NCBI GenBank assembly: GCA_959020865.1
Contig: CAUEUD010000234.1
Location: 1 to 5,477, forward strand
Length of the DNA: 5,477 nucleotides
From: Eubacterium limosum
GTDB taxonomy: Bacteria; Bacillota; Clostridia; Eubacteriales; Eubacteriaceae
Reading direction: 5' to 3'
Under the pieces are notes generated by a model. That model saw nothing but the letters and a program-made list of their open reading frames with translations, made no database searches and was not told where the DNA came from. This document shows, piece by piece, positions 1 to 5,477 of the stretch; the first letter of the stretch is position 1; every line of letters starts with the position of its first letter. A program made the position numbers and the translations under genes.

Positions 1-613
1 GCCAGTTTATTGCGGGGATGCCCGAAAAAGATATCTGGCTGTGCATGAACAACAGCATTACCCAGGCCATGATAAAATTGATAAATCCAATGATGGTGAT
101 GTCGTCCATCGAATACTTTTTCTCCATAAAATACTGTTCGAGTGCATAAGCAATACCTGCCGATAAGGCTAAAAGATTTCCGGCCATGGCAGCCGCATTC
201 CCTGAAGCATTCAGCGGGTCACAAAAAATAATGATAATTCCAGCCAAGATCGTAACCCTCGGAATAAACTCCCGTGCAATCAGCTTCTTTTTACCACCAA
301 TAAGATATGCCAGATAAAGCCATAAGGGCGCCGTACACTGCAGTATAATTGCATTGGCGGCAGTTGTCAGCTTAGTGGCAATGACAAAACTGATGGTTAA
401 ATAAGTATAAGAAATAATGAGTCCGATATAATTTTTACTGAACTTAATTTTCTTCCATTTTATAAATGGCAGAAAAACACAGCCTGCAATCAGACTTCTT
501 GCAAAAGCAATGCTGATCGCACTCGCTTCAATGCTTTTAATTAAAAGGCCGCCTGTGCTCATTAGCGTGACGGCCAGTAAAATGAAGCATACTCCTCTAT
601 TTTTTGAATTCAT
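1..613 (-). CDS. DMT superfamily (EamA) membrane transporter, C-terminus cut by window edge
   Basis: Reading leftwards from an ATG at 611-613 gives 204 uninterrupted codons up to base 2, with no stop before the edge. The protein is very hydrophobic. Successive membrane segments lie near residues 8-27, 30-50, 62-84, 88-106, 114-130, 145-165 and 172-190, separated by short basic loops such as KWKKIKFSK and GGKKK. A second repeat opens near residue 145 with GNLLALSAGIAYALEQY, the usual start of the second EamA half. Family members have about 290-300 residues and ten helices, so roughly the last third is missing. It starts 12 bases after the ilvN stop and shares its reading frame, so it is probably co-transcribed with ilvBN. 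The Shine-Dalgarno sequence is poor: AGGGA sits almost against the ATG, and a GTG at 623-625 directly after the ilvN stop is a possible alternative start. The DMT family includes amino-acid and metabolite exporters; the substrate here cannot be read from sequence. Confidence 0.87.
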   Translation of the reverse strand, partial: MNSKNRGVCFILLAVTLMSTGGLLIKSIEASAISIAFARSLIAGCVFLPFIKWKKIKFSKNYIGLIISYTYLTISFVIATKLTTAANAIILQCTAPLWLYLAYLIGGKKKLIAREFIPRVTILAGIIIIFCDPLNASGNAAAMAGNLLALSAGIAYALEQYFMEKKYSMDDITIIGFINFIMAWVMLLFMHSQISFSGIPAINW

Positions 614-625
614 TCCCTGCAGCAC

Positions 626-1114
626 CTAAATCATCCGATACCCTCTCTGAAGGCCAGTGTCGCCGGAACGCACAAATTCCAAAATTCCATAGGGCTCAAT
701 CATATTAAAAAACGCGTCGACCTTATCCCGGGTACCGGTAATCTCCAGCACCAGGCTTTCGCGCGCCACATCTACAACATTGGCTCTGAATAAGTTGGAA
801 ATCTCTACAATGTTGGAGCGGGTTTCATCATTGGCTTTAACTTTAATAAACACCAGCTCTCTGCGAATGGAATCCTCAGGCTTTAGCTCAATGACCTTGA
901 TGACATCGATAAGCTTATTTAGCTGTTTTTTTATCTGGGCGAGAATATGCTCATCACCTGTAACTGTAATGGTGATACGGGAGACCTTGGCATCCTCTGT
1001 TGTGCCGACAGTCAGGCTGTCAATATTATAGCCGCGCCGTGCAAAAAGCCCTGCAATACGGCTCAAAACCCCAAAGTTATTTTCAACCAAGAGGGATAAA
1101 CAATAGTTTTCCAT
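626..1114 (-). CDS. ilvN: Acetolactate synthase small (regulatory) subunit
   Basis: This 162-residue protein is the regulatory subunit of acetohydroxyacid synthase. It binds the IlvB catalytic subunit, raises its activity and in the known family confers feedback inhibition by valine. An N-terminal ACT domain covers about residues 4-75, with the hallmark stretches ENNFGVLSRIAGLF and RRGYNIDSLTV. A second ACT-like C-terminal domain spans about 83-157 and contains FRANVVDV and FVRSGDTGLQRG. Length matches the E. coli IlvH type (about 163). By alignment from memory, N12, G15, S18 and N30 correspond to E. coli IlvH N11, G14, S17 and N29 at the valine-binding site, so valine sensitivity is probably kept (inference). 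The ATG at 1112-1114 has a strong Shine-Dalgarno, GGAGAGGAG at 1122-1130, seven bases upstream. Its first base overlaps the last base of the ilvB stop codon, which suggests translational coupling. The gap to ilvB is 15 bases. Confidence 0.97.
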   Translation of the reverse strand: MENYCLSLLVENNFGVLSRIAGLFARRGYNIDSLTVGTTEDAKVSRITITVTGDEHILAQIKKQLNKLIDVIKVIELKPEDSIRRELVFIKVKANDETRSNIVEISNLFRANVVDVARESLVLEITGTRDKVDAFFNMIEPYGILEFVRSGDTGLQRGYRMI

Positions 1115-1129
1115 GGCTTCTCTCCTCTC

Positions 1130-2776
1130 CTAAATTTTTATAAAGTCTTCATGAACCTGACATTCAATCAGAGTCGGTCCGTTATGAGCGATGGCATCGT
1201 TCAAGGCTGCCTCGGCTTCTGCATTTGTGCTCGCCTGGTACCCTTTAATGCCATATGCTTCAGCCAGCTTCATAAAATCAATGCTGAAATTAATGTCTGT
1301 CCCGCTGTAATGGTTTTTGCCATAAATATCATGCTGAAGCTGACGGACCATTCCAAGCTTATGATTGTTAATCATAATAATATTGATATTTAGGTTGTGC
1401 TCTGCGATAACCCCCAGCTCGCCCATTGACATCTGGAAGCTGCCGTCACCGCAAATTGCGAAAATCTGCTTCGGATTTTCCCGTGTCGCAAAGGCAACGC
1501 CACCAGCTGCCGGGATACTATAGCCCATCGTTCCCAAGCCGCCTGAAGTAAAGTAATGCCGATCCTTACAAACCTTAAAATACAGCGCAGACCAAATCTG
1601 ATTCAGCCCGACATCTGCAACGACGGTTGCGTTATCCGAAGCAATCTCCGCTAATTTTTCAAACAGAAGCTTTGGATTCACCAGACCTAAATCCAGATGT
1701 GTGTCATACAGGAGAGGGTGGTTTTCCTTGATGATCTCAATGGTTTTCAACCAGTCTCTGGTATCCATTTTCAAATCCTTCTGGATCAGGTCGAGTAAAA
1801 CCGTGCGCGCATCGCCTACAATGGGCACATTGGTATCATCAATGTTTTTCCCGATTTCCGCAGGGTCAATGTCAATATGGATGAGCTCCATATCATTGAT
1901 CATATCCATCAGGTTATTGGTTCCTCTGTCAGACATCCGGGCGCCTACGCAGATGCAAAGATCCGCTGCCTCTAAAATTTTATTCGAATATTCAAAGCCA
2001 TGGCTTCCGACAATACCGCAGTACAGTGGATTGTCTTCCGGGAAACATCCAACCCCCATCAATGTCGTAATAACAGGAATACCGTTTTGTTCTGCAAAGG
2101 TAAGAAGTTCTTTTTCGGCATAGCTTAAAACCACGCCGCCGCCGGCATAAATGATCGGGCGTTTAGAAGCTTTCATCTTTCTGATCGCTCTCCGTATCTG
2201 ACCGGTATGTCCCTCATAGGTTGGTTTATAGCCCCGTATCTCTACCTTCTCACAGTATTTGACACTTTTAAGATTTGTATTCTGCACATCTCTTGGAATG
2301 TCGATCAAAACAGGACCCGGACGGCCTGTGGAAGCAATGTGAAATGCTTCTCTTATAATCCGCGGAATATCTGCCGCGTCCTGAACCAGATAAGAATGCT
2401 TGGTAAATGGCTCGGTGGCACCGGTAATATCCGCTTCCTGAAAAGCATCCGTTCCAATGAGATCTCTGTTAACCTGTCCAGTAATGGCGACAAGTGGAAT
2501 AGAATCCAAATAAGCGGTAGCGATTCCAGTGACCATATTGGTTGCTCCCGGGCCAGAGGTTGCCAGGCAGACGCCTACCTTGCCGGACTCTCTTGAATAA
2601 CCGCTGGCGTAATGCGGTCCAGCCTGTTCATTCCGGACCAGGACATGCTGGATGGGGGATTCACGAAACGCTTCGTATAAGGGCAGCAGCGCACCGCCCG
2701 GATAACCGAAGACGACCTCCACATTCTCTTTCTCCAAACACTTTAAAATCAATTTTGCTGCTAACAGTGGAATCAC
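1130..2776 (-). CDS. ilvB: Acetolactate synthase large (catalytic) subunit
   Basis: This 548-residue ThDP-dependent enzyme joins pyruvate with pyruvate or 2-ketobutyrate to make the precursors of valine/leucine and isoleucine. The N-terminal ThDP domain (about 3-168) has FGYPGGALLPLY, the catalytic Glu in RNEQAG (E50), SGPGATN (74-80) and GTDAFQE (108-114). A central FAD-type domain (about 190-325) carries GARMSDRGTNN. The C-terminal ThDP domain (about 385-535) has the cofactor motif GDGSFQM starting at G443 and ending in INN (469-471). Two oddities: the stretch after NN reads GMVRQLQ, with Leu480 where GMVRQWQ is usual, and the protein stops at EDFIKI, lacking the usual PMVPPG-like tail. The start taken is GTG at 2774-2776. 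No in-frame ATG lies upstream before a stop at 2810-2812. However, the AAAGGGAG Shine-Dalgarno abuts that GTG, so a start a few codons inside (CTG, codon 4) cannot be excluded. It is the first gene of an ilvB-ilvN-transporter unit with its own promoter. An anabolic role is favoured by the adjacent ilvN. Confidence 0.97.
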   Translation of the reverse strand: MIPLLAAKLILKCLEKENVEVVFGYPGGALLPLYEAFRESPIQHVLVRNEQAGPHYASGYSRESGKVGVCLATSGPGATNMVTGIATAYLDSIPLVAITGQVNRDLIGTDAFQEADITGATEPFTKHSYLVQDAADIPRIIREAFHIASTGRPGPVLIDIPRDVQNTNLKSVKYCEKVEIRGYKPTYEGHTGQIRRAIRKMKASKRPIIYAGGGVVLSYAEKELLTFAEQNGIPVITTLMGVGCFPEDNPLYCGIVGSHGFEYSNKILEAADLCICVGARMSDRGTNNLMDMINDMELIHIDIDPAEIGKNIDDTNVPIVGDARTVLLDLIQKDLKMDTRDWLKTIEIIKENHPLLYDTHLDLGLVNPKLLFEKLAEIASDNATVVADVGLNQIWSALYFKVCKDRHYFTSGGLGTMGYSIPAAGGVAFATRENPKQIFAICGDGSFQMSMGELGVIAEHNLNINIIMINNHKLGMVRQLQHDIYGKNHYSGTDINFSIDFMKLAEAYGIKGYQASTNAEAEAALNDAIAHNGPTLIECQVHEDFIKI

Positions 2777-2781
2777 TCCCT

Positions 2782-2803
2782 TTACTTTAGTATAATTTAG
2801 TAA
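2782..2803. promoter_or_regulatory. Candidate operator: imperfect palindrome with 10-bp-phased direct repeat
   Basis: Just downstream of the predicted start site, TTACT (2782-2786) and AGTAA (2799-2803) form inverted arms around a central TATA, an imperfect 22-base dyad. The same stretch contains TTTAGTA twice, at 2786-2792 and 2796-2802, exactly one helical turn apart. Its place between the -10 box and the ribosome binding site suits a repressor site. The region is AT-rich, where such symmetry arises easily by chance, and no known regulator motif is recognised. Confidence 0.3.
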
Positions 2804-2811
2804 TTCAGTCT

Positions 2812-2840
2812 ATAATATTATTTTTAAAATAAACTGTCAA
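2812..2840 (-). promoter_or_regulatory. Sigma-A type promoter for the ilvBN operon
   Basis: On the minus strand a perfect -35 box TTGACA (2840-2835) is followed by a 17-base spacer and the -10 box TATTAT (2817-2812), one mismatch from TATAAT. The spacer is rich in T and A. Transcription should start near base 2805, an A on the minus strand, giving a leader of about 29 bases before the ilvB GTG. Such a leader is too short for a T-box, leader peptide or riboswitch, so any control of initiation would act through a DNA-binding protein. Five-base inverted arms (AGTCT at 2807-2811, AGACT at 2840-2844) bracket the promoter; they may be chance. Start site and strength are inferred. Confidence 0.8.
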
Positions 2841-2862
2841 GACTATTTTAAAAGATAAAAAT

Positions 2863-4014
2863 TTAACGATATATCAGTAATTTGCCCAAAAGCGGTGTTT
2901 TAACTGTAATGGCCTTTTTAGGACACATTTCCTGACAACAGTAGCATCGAATACATTTATGGTAATTGTAATGCGGTACACGGCCATTGCGTGTCTCTTT
3001 CCAGGTCAACGCTTTATCTTCCAGAGGACAGGAGGCTACGCAAATGCCGCAGCGCACACAGCGCTCTTCAATAATAACGGGCTTTCTGGTAATCAGTCCT
3101 CTGATTTTAGACAGCTGGCCAATGGTACTGTTTACCTCAGACCGGACCGGAATCCGCTCAATGTTAAAATTGCGGTTGATGTGATCCTCCAGCTTTTCGC
3201 CAAGGATCTCAATTTTATCGGCGTCACCAGTGCCAAGTCCCATTTCTTCACCAGAAGCAATGGTTGGCACATAAGATGGTTCCAGATCCACCAGACGGGC
3301 AAAGGTAGCGTCCAGTGCGACAGGATCATCTGAGACCAGGAGCAGGTTCATGGCGACAGGCGTCCCTGACGCCGGACCGTTCCCCTCCATCGCGATGATC
3401 CCATCCATGACAAAAAGACGTGGTCTTATGCACAGATTCAGATCAACCAGCATTTTTCCAAATTGCAGACTGTCTGGGTAGCGCGCGTGGCATGCTCCCT
3501 TATTAAACCCATAAACACAGCCCAGCTGATTTTTAACCGCACCAGTGATCCGCGTGAGCCCGTGAGTTTTCATTTTACAGATGCTGATAATGGCATCGCT
3601 TTCCAAAACACCCTCAGCCAGTTCAAATTTTTTAGTTGTCATCCCTTCAGGGTAGGCGACCGTTTTTCCCTTTGAAAACTCCAGCAGCGAGATACCGTGT
3701 CGGTCAGCCACTTCCTTGATTCCCGCTTCCTCTGCGACCTTTTCAGGGTTTCCGATTCCCGGGGAATCACCGTAGCACAGATTCTTACACGCCACCTCTT
3801 CCAAAATGCGAACCATTGCTTCAAACACTGCCGGATGAGTCGTTACAGCGCTTTCCTTTTTCTTCCCGCGAAGCAGATTGGGCTTCAGTAAAATTTTTTC
3901 CGCCGGGCGGACAAAACGCTCGATTCCCCCCAGCGCTGTCACCCCCTGCTTTAGGGCTTTATAGACCGTTTCTGCGTCATAGGAATCGCATTGAATTAAA
4001 GCTACCTGAGACAT
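2863..4014 (-). CDS. DUF362 protein with C-terminal 2x[4Fe-4S] ferredoxin domain
   Basis: This 383-residue, probably cytoplasmic iron-sulfur protein has no signal peptide or membrane segment. Residues about 1-290 form a DUF362 domain, seen in ILLKPNLL (41-48), VTTHPAVFEA (57-66), GDSPG (82-86), KMKTHGLTRITGAVKNQLG (147-165), MDGIIAMEGNGP (203-214) and SDDPVALD (228-235). A bacterial ferredoxin module follows with two CxxCxxCxxxCP motifs: C319, C322, C325, C329 and C354, C357, C360, C364, with an extra C359. These should bind two [4Fe-4S] clusters. The conserved histidines and lysines suggest an anion or metal site, but I know of no established activity for this architecture, so the function stays open; electron transfer linked to a catalytic DUF362 half is inference. 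The ATG at 4012-4014 lies 11 bases after the cvfB stop, with AGAGG about six bases upstream, so the two genes are likely co-transcribed. No terminator follows; some readthrough into ilvB is possible. Confidence 0.93.
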   Translation of the reverse strand: MSQVALIQCDSYDAETVYKALKQGVTALGGIERFVRPAEKILLKPNLLRGKKKESAVTTHPAVFEAMVRILEEVACKNLCYGDSPGIGNPEKVAEEAGIKEVADRHGISLLEFSKGKTVAYPEGMTTKKFELAEGVLESDAIISICKMKTHGLTRITGAVKNQLGCVYGFNKGACHARYPDSLQFGKMLVDLNLCIRPRLFVMDGIIAMEGNGPASGTPVAMNLLLVSDDPVALDATFARLVDLEPSYVPTIASGEEMGLGTGDADKIEILGEKLEDHINRNFNIERIPVRSEVNSTIGQLSKIRGLITRKPVIIEERCVRCGICVASCPLEDKALTWKETRNGRVPHYNYHKCIRCYCCQEMCPKKAITVKTPLLGKLLIYR

Positions 4015-4025
4015 TCCTTACCTCT

Positions 4026-4874
4026 TTATTTACCAATCAGCTCGATGCCATTGGCCGTTTGTTTTATTTTCTTTTCTTTCATCAGCTTGCCTAATGCGCG
4101 TTTAAAGGAGCTCTTGCTCATTTTAAACTCCTTGCTGATGATCGAAGGATTCGTTTTATCATTATATGGCAGCATTCCGCCATTTTTCTTCAGCTTATCC
4201 AAAATTAGAAGCGCATCCTTTGGTATTTCTTTATAAGCTTTTTTATTAGGGCTTAAAACCAGCTTGCCATCCTTACGAATCTCCGCGACCCTGGCTTTAA
4301 TCTTATCGCCACAGTGAAAATCGCTCGTCATTTCTTTTTTCAGGATCATGCCGTGATAGGCGTTGTCTACGGCGACAAATCCCCCGAGCTCCGGATTAAT
4401 CTGATATATGTAACCCTCGACCCAGTCGCCGTCCTTATAGGGTGATTGGGATTTAAGCAGAGGATAAACCTTCATGGTCGCACAGAGACGGTTGCTCTTG
4501 TCAATGTAGAGATTCACAAGATATTCGCGTCCCTTCTGTACCTTTGTAATCTGCTCATGGTAGGGCAGCAAGAGATCTTTCTCCAGACCCCAGTCCAAAA
4601 AGGCGCCGACCTTAGTAATGTCTACCACCCTTAAGGGCGCAAACTCGCCCAGCATGATCTTGGGCTTTCTTGTCGTCGCGATGAGCCGGTCTTGGGAATC
4701 CCGGTAAACAAACACCTCGATTTCATCGCCAGCCTTACCGTTTTTGGGGACTTCTTTCTGCGGCAGCAACACACTGTCCTTTTTTTTATCTTCACTATCG
4801 CCGGCTGTTAAATATAAACCTACTGATGTCTGACGGTCAATTGTCAGATGCTGCATTTTTCCTATTTCAATCAC
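4026..4874 (-). CDS. cvfB: CvfB/YitL-type S1-domain RNA-binding protein with winged helix
   Basis: This 282-residue protein matches the CvfB family (S. aureus conserved virulence factor B, B. subtilis YitL). It shows three consecutive S1-like beta-barrel repeats at about residues 3-67, 73-136 and 147-208. Typical traits are VGLYL, VGAFLDWGLEKDLLLP and GGFVAVDNAYHGMI, each the inner strand pair of an S1 fold. A winged helix-turn-helix closes the protein (about 218-280), with SKEFKMSKSSFKRALGKLMKEKKI as the helix-turn-helix. Length is the family norm. In pathogens CvfB binds RNA and affects virulence gene expression; here a general post-transcriptional role is the most that can be said. The start taken is GTG at 4872-4874 because the residues before M7 (MIEIGK) fit the first strand of the family; an ATG at 4854-4856 preceded by AGGA is the alternative. 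It sits just after a terminator, so it needs its own promoter, and is followed closely by the DUF362-ferredoxin gene. Confidence 0.92.
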   Translation of the reverse strand: MIEIGKMQHLTIDRQTSVGLYLTAGDSEDKKKDSVLLPQKEVPKNGKAGDEIEVFVYRDSQDRLIATTRKPKIMLGEFAPLRVVDITKVGAFLDWGLEKDLLLPYHEQITKVQKGREYLVNLYIDKSNRLCATMKVYPLLKSQSPYKDGDWVEGYIYQINPELGGFVAVDNAYHGMILKKEMTSDFHCGDKIKARVAEIRKDGKLVLSPNKKAYKEIPKDALLILDKLKKNGGMLPYNDKTNPSIISKEFKMSKSSFKRALGKLMKEKKIKQTANGIELIGK

Positions 4875-4929
4875 TTTACTTTTCCACTTATTCCTTTTTT
4901 AAATTTTGTATACAGATTTATCTTATTGC

Positions 4930-4956
4930 AAAAAATAGGACTTAAAAAGTCCTATT
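4930..4956 (-). terminator. Intrinsic terminator after the coaD / coiled-coil unit
   Basis: AATAGGACTT (4934-4943) and AAGTCCTATT (4947-4956) form a perfect 10-bp stem with a three-base loop. Read on the minus strand, the hairpin ends in a run of six T (4935-4930), two of them within the stem. It starts six bases after the stop codon of the gene at 4963-5409. On the plus strand no T-run follows, so it should act in the minus direction only. It separates that gene from cvfB. Confidence 0.88.
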
Positions 4957-4962
4957 CAGCCA

Positions 4963-5409
4963 TTACTTAATTTCTTTAATTTCTTTCCGGTTCGCTTCGA
5001 TTTTATCGTTCAGTTCTTTCAGCTGTACCTGGAGGTTGTAGAGTATTTTATCCGAATAATGCTGTGTCCCTATGCGCAGCTCTTTAGCGCTTGCCTGGGC
5101 ATTTTTAATGATCGTTTCCGCCTGAGCGGTCGCAGTTCTGGTGATTTCATTGGTATCGATCATTTCCTTCAGCTTTTTCTCGGCTTCATTTTTAATCCGC
5201 TCTGCGTCTCCTTCTGCTTCAACCATTATTTTTTTCTTTTGCTCTACTATTTCCCGGGCTTGCACCAGCTCTGCTGGCAGCTCTTCCCGTATTTCATCGA
5301 TAATTTCCATTATTTCTTCAGGACTGACCAAAGCCTTTGACGAAAATGGCAGGGTATTTCCCTTTTCCACAAGTTCTTCCAATTCAGTTAGCAGTTCTAA
5401 AACCTTCAT
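4963..5409 (-). CDS. Small coiled-coil protein resembling ATPase b/H stalk subunits
   Basis: This soluble, highly charged 148-residue protein begins MKVLELLTELEELVEKG. Its first part (about 1-45) includes LPFSSKALVSPEEIMEIIDEIREELP, typical of a Clostridia family often annotated as ATPase or V-type ATPase subunit H. The stretch from about 46 to 112 is an Ala/Glu/Lys-rich helix (EAEGDAERIKNEAEKKLKEMID, then TAQAETIIKNAQASAKEL) expected to form a coiled coil. A second helical stretch covers about 116-148. No transmembrane helix is present, unlike a true F0 b subunit, and no other ATP synthase gene is nearby, so a rotary ATPase role is unlikely; DivIVA-like or scaffold roles are only guesses. 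The ATG at 5407-5409 overlaps the coaD stop (ATGA), with GGAAGGA nine bases upstream, so translation is likely coupled to coaD. A terminator follows at once. Confidence 0.85.
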   Translation of the reverse strand: MKVLELLTELEELVEKGNTLPFSSKALVSPEEIMEIIDEIREELPAELVQAREIVEQKKKIMVEAEGDAERIKNEAEKKLKEMIDTNEITRTATAQAETIIKNAQASAKELRIGTQHYSDKILYNLQVQLKELNDKIEANRKEIKEIK

Positions 5410-5477
5410 TCTCTAGCATCCTTCCCATATTTTATCCGTATCGCTTTTTCAACATGCGGAGGTATGAAATCTGAAAC
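5406..5477 (-). CDS. coaD: Phosphopantetheine adenylyltransferase, C-terminal end only
   Basis: The minus frame entering at the right edge encodes the last 23 residues of a protein (VSDFIPPHVEKAIRIKYGKD, then ARE) before a TGA at 5406-5408. The pattern DF(I/V)P..VE.A...KYG is the usual end of bacterial CoaD, which makes dephospho-CoA from 4'-phosphopantetheine and ATP in coenzyme A synthesis. The neighbouring coiled-coil gene often follows coaD in Clostridia, which supports the call. Catalytic motifs lie outside the window, so the identification rests on a short tail and context. Confidence 0.72.
   Translation of the reverse strand, partial: VSDFIPPHVEKAIRIKYGKDARE

Noticed and set aside
1115..1132. 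Frameshift at the end of ilvB removing its C-terminal tail.
   Set aside because: Only 15 bases lie between the stop and the ilvN start, and they hold the ilvN ribosome binding site; no displaced tail sequence exists in another frame.
1701..2123. Long open frame on the plus strand inside ilvB, and similar plus-strand frames at 2207-2596, 2542-2790, 2959-3333 and 5059-5340.
   Set aside because: They lie antisense to well-supported genes, have no recognisable domain and no convincing ribosome binding site; they are frame shadows of the minus-strand genes.
2807..2844. Inverted AGTCT/AGACT arms as a terminator after the DUF362 gene.
   Set aside because: The arms are only five bases, far apart, AT-rich and without a T-run; they flank the ilvB promoter instead.
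2777..2862. T-box, riboswitch or leader-peptide attenuator before ilvB.
   Set aside because: The predicted transcript leader is about 29 bases and the whole gap only 86, with no stable GC-rich stems, T-box sequence or leader ORF.
3132..3329. Extra minus-strand open frames within the DUF362 gene (also 3639-3824).
   Set aside because: They are out-of-frame shadows of a continuous gene whose DUF362 and ferredoxin motifs occupy the main frame.
4903..4931. Promoter for cvfB using TTGCAA (4931-4926) as -35 box.
   Set aside because: At 17-base spacing the -10 would be CAAAAT, a poor match, and the better-looking TATACA is only 13 bases away. A promoter must be near here, but I cannot place it reliably.

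Overview
The window reads as a tightly packed bacterial chromosome segment. Every gene I can support lies on the minus strand, so transcription runs from high to low coordinates. Low-to-moderate GC, AT-rich intergenic gaps, strong AGGAGG-like ribosome binding sites and the gene content point to Firmicutes, class Clostridia. The wording of the proteins (clostridial-type IlvB, a DUF362 protein with two ferredoxin clusters, and coaD followed by an ATPase-b-like coiled-coil gene) would fit the Eubacterium/Acetobacterium group. That placement is inference from remembered family patterns, not a search.

In transcription order, right to left: (1) 5477-4963 holds the last 23 codons of coaD (coenzyme A synthesis), overlapping by four bases a small coiled-coil protein that resembles the b/H stalk subunits of rotary ATPases. 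This unit ends in a clear intrinsic terminator at 4930-4956. (2) 4874-2863 holds cvfB, an RNA-binding protein with three S1-like domains and a winged helix, followed after 11 bases by a DUF362 protein with a C-terminal 2x[4Fe-4S] ferredoxin module. (3) 2862-2777 is an AT-rich gap with a near-consensus sigma-A promoter and a repeat-bearing short leader. (4) 2776-1 holds ilvB, ilvN and a DMT/EamA-family membrane transporter cut by the window edge, spaced 15 and 12 bases apart, which looks like one operon.

IlvB and IlvN together form acetohydroxyacid synthase, the first shared enzyme of valine, leucine and isoleucine synthesis, with IlvN as the valine-sensing regulatory subunit. The transporter behind them may move a related metabolite or amino acid, but the sequence does not identify its substrate. 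IlvB has two noteworthy departures from the textbook enzyme: leucine at the substrate-channel tryptophan position, and no C-terminal PMVPPG-type tail.

I found no mobile element, CRISPR array, RNA gene or clearly new system. The window is mostly ordinary housekeeping sequence; the uncharacterised parts are the DUF362-ferredoxin protein, the coiled-coil protein after coaD, and the ilv-linked transporter.
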